NCBI GenBank assembly: GCA_902584995.1
Contig: CACICF010000011.1
Location: forward strand, 1 to 41,570
Length of the DNA: 41,570 nucleotides
Direction of reading: 5' to 3'
Source: an uncultured Pelagibacteraceae bacterium
GTDB taxonomy: Bacteria; Pseudomonadota; Alphaproteobacteria; Pelagibacterales; Pelagibacteraceae
The position numbers and the translations under genes were made by a program. Below the pieces are notes generated by a model. The model made no database searches and had not been told where the DNA came from. It saw only the letters and a program-made list of their open reading frames with translations. Of this stretch, positions 28,379 to 36,901 are shown piece by piece; the first letter of the stretch is position 1; each line of letters begins with the position of its first letter.

Positions 28379-29053
28379 ATGAAAAAAAGTTTTAAAAAAC
28401 TTGAAAACTCAATAATAAATTGTAAGAAATGTCCAAGACTTGTAAACTTTAGAACACGGGTAGCAAAAGATAAAAGAAGACAATATATAAATGAGAAATA
28501 TTGGGGAAAACCAATAACAGGTTTTGGTGACCAAAAAGCAAGAATTTTATTAGTTGGTTTAGCCCCTGCCGCTCATGGTGGCAATAGGACTGGAAGAGTT
28601 TTTACAGGTGATAGATCATCTGAGTTTTTGTATAAATGCCTTCATAAAGCTAAATTATCGAACAAATCAAATTCAGTTCACAGAAATGATGGTTTGATAC
28701 TAAATGATAGTTTTATAACTACCGCACTAAAATGTGTCCCTCCAGGAGATAAGCCAACTAGAAATGAACTTAATAATTGTTTTAAATATTTTAAAAATGA
28801 AATTGAAAACTTAGATAATTTAAAAATTATTATTGCTCTTGGAAAAATAGCTTTTGATGCGTGTATAGAGTTTTATAAAAAACAATTTAAAATAGAAAAT
28901 AATATTAAATTTGGACACAGTAAATTTTTTAAGCTGCCAAATAACATTTTATTAGTTGGATCTTATCACCCAAGTCCTAGAAATGTTAACACTGGAAGAA
29001 TTGATGTTAATAAAATGACTAATTTATTTCTTAAGGTTAAAAAAGTCATTTAA
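28379..29053 (+). CDS. Uracil-DNA glycosylase, family 5 (UDGb type)
   Basis: DNA repair enzyme that removes uracil, and often hypoxanthine, from DNA. The 224-aa protein has the family 5 motif GLAPAAHGGNRTGR (60-73), in which the catalytic polar residue of family 1 is replaced, and the second motif HPSPRNVNTGR (197-207). Cys15, Cys18, Cys119 and Cys134 are placed to hold the 4Fe-4S cluster typical of families 4 and 5. The start codon has no evident Shine-Dalgarno sequence. The 3' end overlaps the convergent thioesterase gene by 8 bases. Family assignment is strong because of the HGGNRTGR and HPSPRN motifs. Confidence 0.92.
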   Translation: MKKSFKKLENSIINCKKCPRLVNFRTRVAKDKRRQYINEKYWGKPITGFGDQKARILLVGLAPAAHGGNRTGRVFTGDRSSEFLYKCLHKAKLSNKSNSVHRNDGLILNDSFITTALKCVPPGDKPTRNELNNCFKYFKNEIENLDNLKIIIALGKIAFDACIEFYKKQFKIENNIKFGHSKFFKLPNNILLVGSYHPSPRNVNTGRIDVNKMTNLFLKVKKVI

Positions 29054-29438
29054 TCAATTGACTTTTAAATTCTACTGGAAGTTTTGATGGTTTGCCCTTT
29101 TCATCTACTGAAGCTAATAATATTTCAGCCTCAACAATCATACTATCATTGACAAAAATATTCTGTTTCATTCTTATTGATACATTTTTAACTTCTAACA
29201 CTTTAGAAATAATATTTAAATTGTCTTCAAGTTTTGCAGGTTTATGGAAATTTAAGTTGCAAGATTTAACTATTATATAAATCCCAAATTTTTCTATAAG
29301 ATTTTTATTACTAAAATTTAAAGATGTAATTGCATCTGTTCTAGCTCGTTCCAAAAATTTCAAATAATTGGCATAATAAACTACTCCTCCACTATCCGTG
29401 TCCTCATAGTAAACTTTAAAGTTTGATTTAAATTCCAT
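29046..29438 (-). CDS. ybgC: YbgC-type acyl-CoA thioesterase (hotdog fold)
   Basis: A 130-aa hotdog protein that hydrolyses acyl-CoA or acyl-carrier substrates. The N-terminal motif YYEDTDSGGVVYYANYLKF (residues 10-28) is that of YbgC/4-hydroxybenzoyl-CoA thioesterases, with catalytic Asp15. The His that follows in E. coli YbgC (VVYHA) is Tyr here. YbgC is usually encoded with tolQRAB-pal and linked to the cell envelope; here it stands alone, facing the glycosylase gene and overlapping it by 8 bases. Substrate not determinable. Confidence 0.85.
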   Translation of the reverse strand: MEFKSNFKVYYEDTDSGGVVYYANYLKFLERARTDAITSLNFSNKNLIEKFGIYIIVKSCNLNFHKPAKLEDNLNIISKVLEVKNVSIRMKQNIFVNDSMIVEAEILLASVDEKGKPSKLPVEFKSQLIK

Positions 29439-29492
29439 ATTAAAAATATATTATCAAAGACGAGGAATATATATACTAATGATTATTTGTTT

Positions 29493-29630
29493 ATGAAAAT
29501 ATATATAATTTGGCTTATAGGGGTTGTGTTGTGGAACTTTGGATATCCTCAAGCATCACCACTTCTTGATGTAATTGCTGCAATTCTGCTCTCGTTTTTA
29601 AGTTTAGTAATAAAAAAATATACAAAATAA
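29493..29630 (+). CDS. Small membrane protein, 45 aa
   Basis: A short open frame from ATG (29493) to TAA. The sequence begins MKIYIIWLIGVVLWNFGYPQ, followed by ASPLLDVIAAILLSFLSLVI and a Lys-rich end KKYTK. Two hydrophobic segments (about 3-15 and 25-40) with a Gly-Tyr-Pro turn between them suggest a hairpin membrane protein. The composition is protein-like, and the frame fills the whole gap between two minus-strand genes, ending one base from the DUF3047 stop. Proteins of this kind (W..G..LWNFG.P.A.P..D...A..LS) exist as hypothetical proteins in alphaproteobacteria as far as I recall. Function unknown. Confidence 0.68.
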   Translation: MKIYIIWLIGVVLWNFGYPQASPLLDVIAAILLSFLSLVIKKYTK

Positions 29631-29631
29631 A

Positions 29632-30282
29632 TTACTCAGAGGAAAAATAAATATTTTGATAATAACTAATAGCTTTCATCTTTGAATTATCAGTGTCAGC
29701 CATAATAGCGACTCCATCCAACTCTTTAACATCTAGTTTATGGAGTTTTTTAAAATCTTCTTTTACATTTGCTTTAACTGTAATCCACTCATCAAAATTA
29801 TTTTTTGTGGTGGATAAAACATAATCTATTGACTTTTTTGTATAAGGGCTCCGTTTATAATCATCAATATTTAAGTTGCTAGAATAAACATAATTAATAG
29901 CTCTATTTGATAGTGGCGTAGCACCTGTTTTTTTAATAACAAAAACTCTTGCAGCAAAATCATGTCCTTTTTTTGTATTTTCTTTAATTCCTTTTAAGTC
30001 TTTTTCAACTTTCCATGTAATGTTTATATAAGGGGTGGCGTCTAAATCTATTTTTATTTCTTTACCCAGACCGGAAGCTGCATTATCTGCTACTGCTTTT
30101 AGATAATTTCCATTCTCGTTTTTTCCAATTGTATAAATAGTTTTTGCATCAGCGCCTCTTACTTTCCTCACTTCTAAAGTAGAAAGTTCATTTTCAGTAA
30201 AATCAAATATTACTTTTTCATTAGCATTAGATAATGAAAAAAGAAAAATTGAGAATATTATTGATAATAAAATATTTTTCAC
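29632..30282 (-). CDS. Exported DUF3047 family protein
   Basis: Encodes 216 aa from a GTG start (30280-30282), which I prefer to the TTG at 30300. The GTG gives a compact signal peptide (MKNILLSIIFSIFLFSLSNA, cleavage expected near SNA-NE) and has AGAAG at a suitable distance. The mature part shows DUF3047 features: ITWKVEKDLKG near residue 87, a FAARVFVI strand near 109, LSNRAINYVYSSN near 125-137, and DGVAIMADTDNS near 190-201. The family is periplasmic or surface-associated with no established function; the fold is predicted to be a beta-sandwich. It ends one base from a convergent small gene. Confidence 0.83.
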   Translation of the reverse strand: MKNILLSIIFSIFLFSLSNANEKVIFDFTENELSTLEVRKVRGADAKTIYTIGKNENGNYLKAVADNAASGLGKEIKIDLDATPYINITWKVEKDLKGIKENTKKGHDFAARVFVIKKTGATPLSNRAINYVYSSNLNIDDYKRSPYTKKSIDYVLSTTKNNFDEWITVKANVKEDFKKLHKLDVKELDGVAIMADTDNSKMKAISYYQNIYFSSE

Positions 30283-30327
30283 AAAAACTTCTATAGACAA
30301 TTTTATTATTTTTTCAATATTACGTAT

Positions 30328-31335
30328 TTACTCTGGCAATAAGACAATTTTTGGAGCAGAGCAACTTCCATCATGGATTTGTTTAAAAGCTTCAGCTCCT
30401 TTTTTAAGTTCGCGGTATTCAATCCAAGACAAGTCGCCTATCTCTTTATCTGCTAAAATCTTAATTGTATTTTCAAAATCTTTGTTAGTATAACAGTAGG
30501 TGCCTATAAATGTCACTTCCTGGAGTGTTGCCTTTCTAAAATTAAACGTACCAGATGGTTGTGTTAAACCTATATGGATAATACTACCGCCGGGTTTGAT
30601 TACAGATATTGCTTGTTGTCGAGACACTTCTAATCCTACTGTATCAAAAACAATATCAAAACTATTTTCTTCGACCTCTTTATCATTTGGTTTTACAAAC
30701 TTACCATCGAAATATTTTGAACATACGTCCAATCTTAGTTTATTTGGATCAGACATAATTATATTTTTATTTCCTTTAATTTTAGACAAAATTAATGAAC
30801 ATAATAATCCAATAGCTCCAGCACCTTGTACCAAAGTTCGACACTCTTTAAGTGGTTTTTTTAACGATGTCTCGCCCATCAATACAGCATGTAAAGATAC
30901 AGCTGTAGGTTCAGCAATTGTAGCTTCACTTAAGTCTAGACGATCAGGTATTTCATAAATATTTTGATTTGGAGTAGAGACATACTCAGCAAAAACTCCA
31001 CTTCTTTCATAAGGTCTATTCATGCCTAATAAGACTCTGTTAGGACATAAATGCTCGCGTCCATTCATGCAGTATTCACATTTTCCACAAGTTATTAATG
31101 GGTTTAATACAACATTTTTATCTTTGAGTTTACCATTTTGTATTTTTCCACTTACCTCATGACCTAGTATTAAGGGCGGGACTCTTCTTTCATCTTTCCC
31201 ATGGTAAGCATGCATATCAGATCCACAAATTCCTGAAGCGTGAACTTTAAGAATACTTTCTCCACTTACCTCTGTTGGTTCTTTTTCGTCTCTATAAGTA
31301 AGTTTTTCTACACCAGTATAAACTAAAGCTTTCAT
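30328..31335 (-). CDS. Zinc-dependent medium-chain alcohol dehydrogenase
   Basis: A 335-aa MDR enzyme related to L-threonine/sorbitol dehydrogenases. Catalytic zinc ligands are Cys37 and the His59-Glu60 pair in GHEVSG. The structural zinc site is Cys83, 86, 89 and 97 (CGKCEYCMNGREHLC). The NAD(P)-binding loop GAGAIG is near residue 171. It oxidises a secondary alcohol or polyol to a ketone with NAD(P)+; the actual substrate is unknown. It follows the NCS1 permease gene with only 2 bases between, so the two are probably one operon and the enzyme may act on an imported compound. Confidence 0.86.
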   Translation of the reverse strand: MKALVYTGVEKLTYRDEKEPTEVSGESILKVHASGICGSDMHAYHGKDERRVPPLILGHEVSGKIQNGKLKDKNVVLNPLITCGKCEYCMNGREHLCPNRVLLGMNRPYERSGVFAEYVSTPNQNIYEIPDRLDLSEATIAEPTAVSLHAVLMGETSLKKPLKECRTLVQGAGAIGLLCSLILSKIKGNKNIIMSDPNKLRLDVCSKYFDGKFVKPNDKEVEENSFDIVFDTVGLEVSRQQAISVIKPGGSIIHIGLTQPSGTFNFRKATLQEVTFIGTYCYTNKDFENTIKILADKEIGDLSWIEYRELKKGAEAFKQIHDGSCSAPKIVLLPE

Positions 31336-31337
31336 AA

Positions 31338-32789
31338 TTATTTTTCATTAAGAAGATAATACATAATATATGAAACGACAAATCCTATAATCCATGAATA
31401 TGTTTTAAAATCTTCGAAATTAGTATTCCAAATAATTGAAAATGAAAAAATAAAACCAATTAATACAGCGTATATGGCTTTATAATTCCATCCACCTGAA
31501 TAAATGTACTCGTTTTCTTGTCTGATAAAAAAAAGATCCTTGTGATTAACTTTTTCTCTCTTAACAAGATAGTAGTCTGCAATGATAACTCCAAAAATTG
31601 GTCCAAAAAATGCCGCTAAACTATCAATTAATTTTATTATTTCTATTTGGCTTAGTATTGATAGCCACAAACTGCCTATTATTAGTCCAAATATTAAAAT
31701 TAGTATTCCTGCACTTTTAAGGTCCAAGTTTTTAGGTAAAAAATTAATTATACTATTTTGAGTTGGAACATAATTAGTTATTAAATTTGTCGAAAGTGAA
31801 GAAAATATTATAAAAATTAATGCGTAGACTGTTAGATAGACATTATCAATCTTTCCTATTATATCCATCGGCTTTGTCATTATTTGATCAACGACGATTA
31901 GCTTTTGATTCAATAAAACATCAACACCTATTACAATAGTAGTCGCAAGAAAGGAAAAGATAATCATATTCAAAAATAAAAATAAATTTCCTATTTTAAG
32001 ATCTCTGCTAGTTTTTACATATCTTGAAAAATCTCCATAATTCAAAAGCAAAATGGAAAAATATGAAAAAATTGTCCCTGTAAGAATAAAAAAGGGCATT
32101 ACATTTGATTTAGAAATCAAATCTGTACTAGTTGTATTAGATTTTAGAGATTGAAATATTTGAGTGCTATTTTCAGCAATAAGCATAATAAAAAAGAAAA
32201 TTAAACCGAAGTAAACAAATATTGCAGAGAATTTTAAAAATCCTTGATTATATCTTTGACCATTCGTAAATAAAAAAAATTGAATGAAAAATGTTACTAT
32301 TAATGAAAACCAATCTATAACATTTAATCCTAGAAAAAATTCTAAAACAAATTCACTTTCTAAAATTTGTGGGTCGAACAGGTAATAAATAATAATTCTT
32401 GTTAGGTATGTTATAGATTTGGATATAAAGTATGTTTGAATTCCAAACATAAAAATTCCAACAATTGATCTTAATAAACTTAAATATCTAGCACCATTTA
32501 GACCCATGGACATTCTCATCAAAACTGGAAAAGGTAATCCGTGTTTTTGGGATGGGTGACCAATTAAAGAAATAAAAAAATACACAAGAATTGATGCAGC
32601 TATTGAGGAAGATAAAACTAAATAAGAACTTAAATTATAGATTAAATACAAAGAAGATATAAGAGCAAATCCAGCAATAGTTTGAATACTATTTGCCCAA
32701 TAACAGAATAAATCTGCCGAAGTCCATGTTTTGTTACTTGGATTAACTGTAGCTAATTCAAAATTTTTTAATTCTATATTTTGACTCAC
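31338..32789 (-). CDS. NCS1-family permease (nucleobase/hydantoin/allantoin type)
   Basis: A 483-aa membrane protein with about 12 membrane segments, fitting the NCS1 family that imports nucleobases, hydantoins, allantoin or related compounds with Na+ or H+. The N terminus has NPSNKTWTSADLFCYWANS (17-35), matching the family's N-terminal NxDL/xWs signature. GLPFPVLMRMSMGLNG near residue 83 and the FGIQTYFIS segment near 115 match TM3 of Mhp1, whose Gln contacts the substrate; the neighbouring Trp of Mhp1 is Met here. The substrate is not assignable. It is divergent from the DMT gene and heads a two-gene unit with the zinc dehydrogenase. Confidence 0.85.
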   Translation of the reverse strand: MSQNIELKNFELATVNPSNKTWTSADLFCYWANSIQTIAGFALISSLYLIYNLSSYLVLSSSIAASILVYFFISLIGHPSQKHGLPFPVLMRMSMGLNGARYLSLLRSIVGIFMFGIQTYFISKSITYLTRIIIYYLFDPQILESEFVLEFFLGLNVIDWFSLIVTFFIQFFLFTNGQRYNQGFLKFSAIFVYFGLIFFFIMLIAENSTQIFQSLKSNTTSTDLISKSNVMPFFILTGTIFSYFSILLLNYGDFSRYVKTSRDLKIGNLFLFLNMIIFSFLATTIVIGVDVLLNQKLIVVDQIMTKPMDIIGKIDNVYLTVYALIFIIFSSLSTNLITNYVPTQNSIINFLPKNLDLKSAGILILIFGLIIGSLWLSILSQIEIIKLIDSLAAFFGPIFGVIIADYYLVKREKVNHKDLFFIRQENEYIYSGGWNYKAIYAVLIGFIFSFSIIWNTNFEDFKTYSWIIGFVVSYIMYYLLNEK

Positions 32790-32853
32790 TTTAAAGATTC
32801 TAAACTAATATTTTTATATGTCTATAAAAGTGATAACAGTAAGATATTAATAC

Positions 32854-33753
32854 ATGAGTTTTTTAAAAAGTAATATTGGTTACATTTCAATGTTCATTGC
32901 TGTTATAGGCTTTGGCTCTGGTCCTCCATTTGTAAAATTAGCACTACAAGAGTTTTATGTAATGGATTTAATGGCAGTTCGATTCTCTTTAGCATTTATT
33001 TTAATGTTAATATTTGCACTTTTAATGAGAGTAGATTTATCTATTAAAAAAATTGGATTAACTCCTTTTTTAATGGGTCTACTAAATCCTTTTTTGGTAA
33101 CTCTTAGTTTTCATATAGGGCTGTTGCTAACTTCTCCAGTAAGTGGTGTTGCTTTGATAAGTACACTTCCTATTTGGCAGCCTTTTGTAGCAAGAATTTT
33201 TTTAAAAGAAAAAATTGAAATTAAAGTAATAATTGGAGCATTTATTACAATTATTGGAACTTTAATTTTATTATCAACCCAAAAGAAAATTGGAGGTGGA
33301 AATTATTTAGGGGATTTTATTATATTTTTAGGAATGATGTGTGTTTCTATTAATGAAGTACTTGGAAGACGTTTTATGCAAACCAAAGTAAATCAATTGG
33401 GTGTTAATACTTTTCAATACATGATTGGAGCAATCTTATCTGTTCTAATACTTTTTATATTGTGGCCTGATAGTAGTTTTAAATATAATAATTATTTAAA
33501 TTTAAGTCCTCCAGTTCTTGCAGCCATAACATTATCTTTTATAACCTTTGGAGCTTATTTATTTTATAACTTTGCTTTAAGAAGAGCACCTATCGGTAGA
33601 ATTAGTTTAATGTATCCTTTAACTGGTCCTATTGGTGCTACAATGTCATGGATAGTTTTGGGTTCTACAATATCCATTAATATATTTATATCCTTAATAA
33701 TTATTTTAGTAGGAACAATTATTCCTCAAATAAATAAAAAAGCTAAGGGCTAG
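32854..33753 (+). CDS. DMT superfamily transporter with two EamA domains
   Basis: A 299-aa protein with ten predicted membrane helices, arranged as two EamA repeats (about 8-142 and 153-292). Conserved spots include a GFGSGPPFVKLAL stretch at the first helix, LISTLPIWQPFVARIFLKEK at the end of the first repeat, and the equivalent LMYPLTGPIGATMSWIVLG in the second. Such proteins export or import metabolites such as amino acids; direction and substrate are unknown. There is no visible Shine-Dalgarno sequence. The 3' end overlaps the convergent dctM by 11 bases. A TATTAA lies just before the ATG. Confidence 0.87.
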   Translation: MSFLKSNIGYISMFIAVIGFGSGPPFVKLALQEFYVMDLMAVRFSLAFILMLIFALLMRVDLSIKKIGLTPFLMGLLNPFLVTLSFHIGLLLTSPVSGVALISTLPIWQPFVARIFLKEKIEIKVIIGAFITIIGTLILLSTQKKIGGGNYLGDFIIFLGMMCVSINEVLGRRFMQTKVNQLGVNTFQYMIGAILSVLILFILWPDSSFKYNNYLNLSPPVLAAITLSFITFGAYLFYNFALRRAPIGRISLMYPLTGPIGATMSWIVLGSTISINIFISLIIILVGTIIPQINKKAKG

Positions 33754-35083
33754 GATACATTATACTTGGCAACCATAATGCTATTTGGGGAAATATAATA
33801 ATTAATATTAAGCCAATTAATTGAATAACCATAAATTGCATCATACCTAAATATATATCTTTTAAATCCCATTGAGGCACCACACCTTTTAAGAAATAAG
33901 CTGATAAAGCTACAGGTGGAGATAGCCAGGCGGTTTGTAAATTGACAGCTACAAGAATAGCAAACCAAGTTAAGTTAAAACCTAATTCTAAAATTAAAGG
34001 TAGAACTATTGGTAAAACTATTAATACTATTGGAACCCATTCTAAAGGCCAACCTAGTAGAAATATTGCAGCCATTATAATCGCTAAAATCACATATTTA
34101 TTTACATCAAGATTTAATAAGAAGTCTGTTAATAGAGATGGAGTTCCTAATTTTGAAAATACCGCACCAAAGAAATTTGAGGCTGCAACTAAAAACATTA
34201 TTAATGCTGTTATCTCTAAAGTTTTTAATAAAGCTTCTTTCAGACCATGGTAAGTAAGTTTTTTATATGCTAGTGCCAAGAGTATTGCTCCAAAAGCTCC
34301 CATACCAGCACCTTCAGTTGGAGTTGCAAGACCAAATAAAATACTTCCTAAGGCAAAAAAAACTAAACCTGCAGGAGGAATTAAACCCATTAAAAACTCA
34401 TACCAAACCTTAGCCATATTTTTTGGTCGTTCTGAAGCTGGTAATACAGGACCAAGTTTAGGATTAAAAAAACATCTTAACGTTGTGTAAGCGGCATACA
34501 AAAATGCTAAAAGAATTCCTGGTATGATTGCTGCTGCGAATAAATCTGTAACTGGTATTTCTAATACAGGACCCATAACAACTAACATAATGCTTGGAGG
34601 AATTAAAATTCCTAAAGTACCTCCAGCACAAATTAGACCCGCTGAAAGTCTGGTGTCATATCCTGTCCTAATCATAGTTTTTCCAGCCATAATTCCCAAA
34701 ATTGTGACTGATGCTCCAACAATCCCAGTTGCTGCTGCAAAAATAGTTGAAACAAACATAACAGCATAAAATAATGCACCTCTAGTTTTTGAGAGCATTA
34801 ATTGTACCGCATTAAATAATCTTTCCATTAATCCAGCTTGCTCCATCAAAATTCCCATAAATATAAAGAGTGGAACGGCGGCTAAAGTATTTTCGGTCAT
34901 AATCATATTGAATTGTAAAGTCATTAGATAGAAAACTAACTTTCCAAATCCCCAATAACCAAAAACAAGACCTAAAAAAATCAATGTAAATGAAATAGGA
35001 AATCCAACAAAAATTGCAAACAACATGCAACCAATCATTATTGCGCCGATTATTTCTGGTGAAAAGAATTCCATTAAGGCCAT
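33743..35083 (-). CDS. dctM: TRAP transporter large permease (DctM)
   Basis: The 446-aa large membrane subunit of a tripartite ATP-independent periplasmic transporter, with about 12 helices; it couples Na+ flow to uptake of the substrate delivered by DctP. Family features are FIFMGILMEQAGLMERLFNA near residue 70, AATGIVGASVTILG near 114, GTLGILIPPSIMLVVMGPV near 155 and the paired re-entrant hairpins expected in this fold. It overlaps dctQ by 10 bases. The C terminus (IIFPQIALWLPSIMYPSP) overlaps the convergent DMT gene by 11 bases. Confidence 0.94.
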   Translation of the reverse strand: MALMEFFSPEIIGAIMIGCMLFAIFVGFPISFTLIFLGLVFGYWGFGKLVFYLMTLQFNMIMTENTLAAVPLFIFMGILMEQAGLMERLFNAVQLMLSKTRGALFYAVMFVSTIFAAATGIVGASVTILGIMAGKTMIRTGYDTRLSAGLICAGGTLGILIPPSIMLVVMGPVLEIPVTDLFAAAIIPGILLAFLYAAYTTLRCFFNPKLGPVLPASERPKNMAKVWYEFLMGLIPPAGLVFFALGSILFGLATPTEGAGMGAFGAILLALAYKKLTYHGLKEALLKTLEITALIMFLVAASNFFGAVFSKLGTPSLLTDFLLNLDVNKYVILAIIMAAIFLLGWPLEWVPIVLIVLPIVLPLILELGFNLTWFAILVAVNLQTAWLSPPVALSAYFLKGVVPQWDLKDIYLGMMQFMVIQLIGLILIIIFPQIALWLPSIMYPSP

Positions 35084-35730
35084 CTTCCTTTCACAAAAGC
35101 ATAATAAGTTTTAAGAATTTCAGAAAAACCTTGGATTAAAAGTAAAAAGGCTCCAATTGGCATACAACTTTTTAATGGCCACATTATTGGCATCCATGTA
35201 GTGTCCATCGCTCTTTGAATTCTTACTTTTCCACCTAAACATTCTTCAAGATTTGATCTTCCACAAATTGATGTGTAAGCATAATCAAAACTTACATAAA
35301 AAAATACTAAGAAACCTGGTATAAAAAATAAAAGATATAAAAATAGATCAACTCTAGCCTGATTTTTAACTTTCCAATTTCTGTAGAGAAAGTCAGCTCT
35401 TATATGAATACCTTTTGATAATGTATATGCTGCACCAAGCATGAACAAAGCCCCTGCTAGCATTCTGCTAATATCAAAAGACCATAGTGTAGGTCTATTA
35501 AAAAAATGTCTTCCGATTACTTCGTGTATCATTGCATAAATAAGTGGAATTGTGATCCACATTATTATTTTGCCCGATAAAAGCATTTTTGAGTCAATAA
35601 ATTCGATTGTTTTTGCCATCCAAGGAGTCATGTCCTCAGGCATTTTTGTACTTGTTCTTCTTTCAGCAATTAATTCGTCAGTAATATCAAGATTTTCTTT
35701 AACTTTTGGTTCTGTATCTTTATCAACCAT
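35074..35730 (-). CDS. dctQ: TRAP transporter small permease (DctQ)
   Basis: A 218-aa small membrane subunit with four predicted helices (about 52-75, 90-107, 128-150, 185-205). The helix-2 region TLWSFDISRMLAGALFMLGA and GIHIRADFLYRNW are typical of DctQ. The N terminus has an unusual charged extension of about 50 residues before the first helix (MVDKDTEPKVKENLD...), and a Cys-containing loop (CGRSNLEECLGG) lies between helices 3 and 4. Such longer DctQ proteins go with the mannitol/chloroaromatic (FcbT2-like) subtype. It is separated from dctP by a terminator hairpin. Confidence 0.9.
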   Translation of the reverse strand: MVDKDTEPKVKENLDITDELIAERRTSTKMPEDMTPWMAKTIEFIDSKMLLSGKIIMWITIPLIYAMIHEVIGRHFFNRPTLWSFDISRMLAGALFMLGAAYTLSKGIHIRADFLYRNWKVKNQARVDLFLYLLFFIPGFLVFFYVSFDYAYTSICGRSNLEECLGGKVRIQRAMDTTWMPIMWPLKSCMPIGAFLLLIQGFSEILKTYYAFVKGRWP

Positions 35731-35763
35731 TGAACAAGTATATTAATTAAATTTAAATCATTT

Positions 35764-35796
35764 AAAAAACGGGGATTAGTAAAATCCCCGTTTTTT
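35764..35796 (-). terminator. Hairpin terminator between dctP and dctQ
   Basis: A perfect 14-base inverted repeat (35764-35777 and 35783-35796) with a five-base loop has a GC core CGGGG/CCCCG flanked by A and T runs, so it can end transcripts from either side with a U tract. On the minus strand it lies 10 bases after the dctP stop and 34 bases before the dctQ start. It probably stops most dctP transcripts and lets a minority read on into dctQM. It is the clearest intrinsic terminator in the window. Confidence 0.88.
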
Positions 35797-35806
35797 ATAA
35801 AGTTAC

Positions 35807-36895
35807 TTATTGTTGTGCTGCAAATGCAGATCCAATTGATGCATCAGATGTTTCCATTTGTGCAATAAAAGGTACTACAACTTTTGCGTGCTCAGTCATG
35901 TGCTCGTAAACTTGTTTAAAGAAAGCATTCTCTGCTGCATTCTTTTTAAGAGTAGCTTGAGCAGCGTTCATGTACTCAGTGAAATAATCAGCTGGTGTAT
36001 CCCATAGTTTTACACCATGATTTTGAGTAAGATCAATTAACGCTTTTCCATTTTCTACAGCTCTGTTTGTAATATTTCTTGTGATCATAGCTTCAGATGC
36101 AACTTCCATTGCATATTTTTGATGATCAGTTAAAGAATTATAAACATCACCATTTATGTAAATATCTCCATTTACAACGTTTTGGTGAAGACCTTGTAGA
36201 TAATAGTTTTTAAGAACTTTTTGGAAACCAAATACTGAGTCTGGTTTTGGACAACACCACTCTGCAGCATCAATTGTTCCTTTTTCAAGCGCTGGTAAAA
36301 TATCACCACCTGATAGAGATACTGATGCAATTCCGATATCTTTGTATGTTTGTCCTGGAATTCCTGGAGGAGTTCTAAATCTGTATTTTCTGAAATCATC
36401 CATATTCTTGATCGGCTCTTTAAACCAACCTAATGCTTCTGGTCCAGATGATGCCATCACGAAACCTTTAACATTCATTCCCATCTCGCTCCACAATTGG
36501 TCGTATAACTCTTTACCACCATTGTCGAAGTACCATGCTAACCAAGATTTAGTACTTAAGCCAATTCCTCCACCAGCAACTGGCGAACCAAATAACATCG
36601 CAGCTGGGTGATAGTTTGACCAGTAGTGAGTCCATGCTGCACCACCATCTACTAGACCTTTGTCAACGGCTTCTAGTGTTTCTTTCATTCCAACAACTTC
36701 ACCTTTTGATAAAAGTTCAAATTTTAACTCACCTCGAGTTAATTTTGTTACTCTATCAGTCCACATTTTTACGATTTGTCCATCGTAAGATGTTTTAGGA
36801 AAAGTAAGTTGGATTTTTAATGTTTTAGCAGATGCAGAACCAATTACTGAAACTGCAAATACTAAAGCTAAAATCATTGATGTGATTTTTTTCAT
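35807..36895 (-). CDS. dctP: TRAP transporter periplasmic solute-binding protein (DctP)
   Basis: A 362-aa DctP-family binding protein that captures the substrate in the periplasm for DctQM. It has a signal peptide (MKKITSMILALVFAVSVIGS, cleavage expected after ASA at residue 23). FRKYRFRTPPG (168-178) contains the Arg that binds the substrate carboxylate, and the AAEWCCPKPDS segment (210-220) with the following GFQKVLKNYYLQGLH is typical of the keto-acid/mannitol-chloroaromatic subfamily. The substrate is therefore probably a carboxylic acid, but its exact identity is open. A strong ribosome-binding site precedes the start. Confidence 0.93.
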   Translation of the reverse strand: MKKITSMILALVFAVSVIGSASAKTLKIQLTFPKTSYDGQIVKMWTDRVTKLTRGELKFELLSKGEVVGMKETLEAVDKGLVDGGAAWTHYWSNYHPAAMLFGSPVAGGGIGLSTKSWLAWYFDNGGKELYDQLWSEMGMNVKGFVMASSGPEALGWFKEPIKNMDDFRKYRFRTPPGIPGQTYKDIGIASVSLSGGDILPALEKGTIDAAEWCCPKPDSVFGFQKVLKNYYLQGLHQNVVNGDIYINGDVYNSLTDHQKYAMEVASEAMITRNITNRAVENGKALIDLTQNHGVKLWDTPADYFTEYMNAAQATLKKNAAENAFFKQVYEHMTEHAKVVVPFIAQMETSDASIGSAFAAQQ

Positions 36896-36901
36896 TATAT
36901 A

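Noticed and set aside
30500..30958. Plus-strand open frame of 152 codons opposite the zinc dehydrogenase
   Set aside because: Antisense shadow of a clear gene, no recognisable motif, no promoter or ribosome-binding site.
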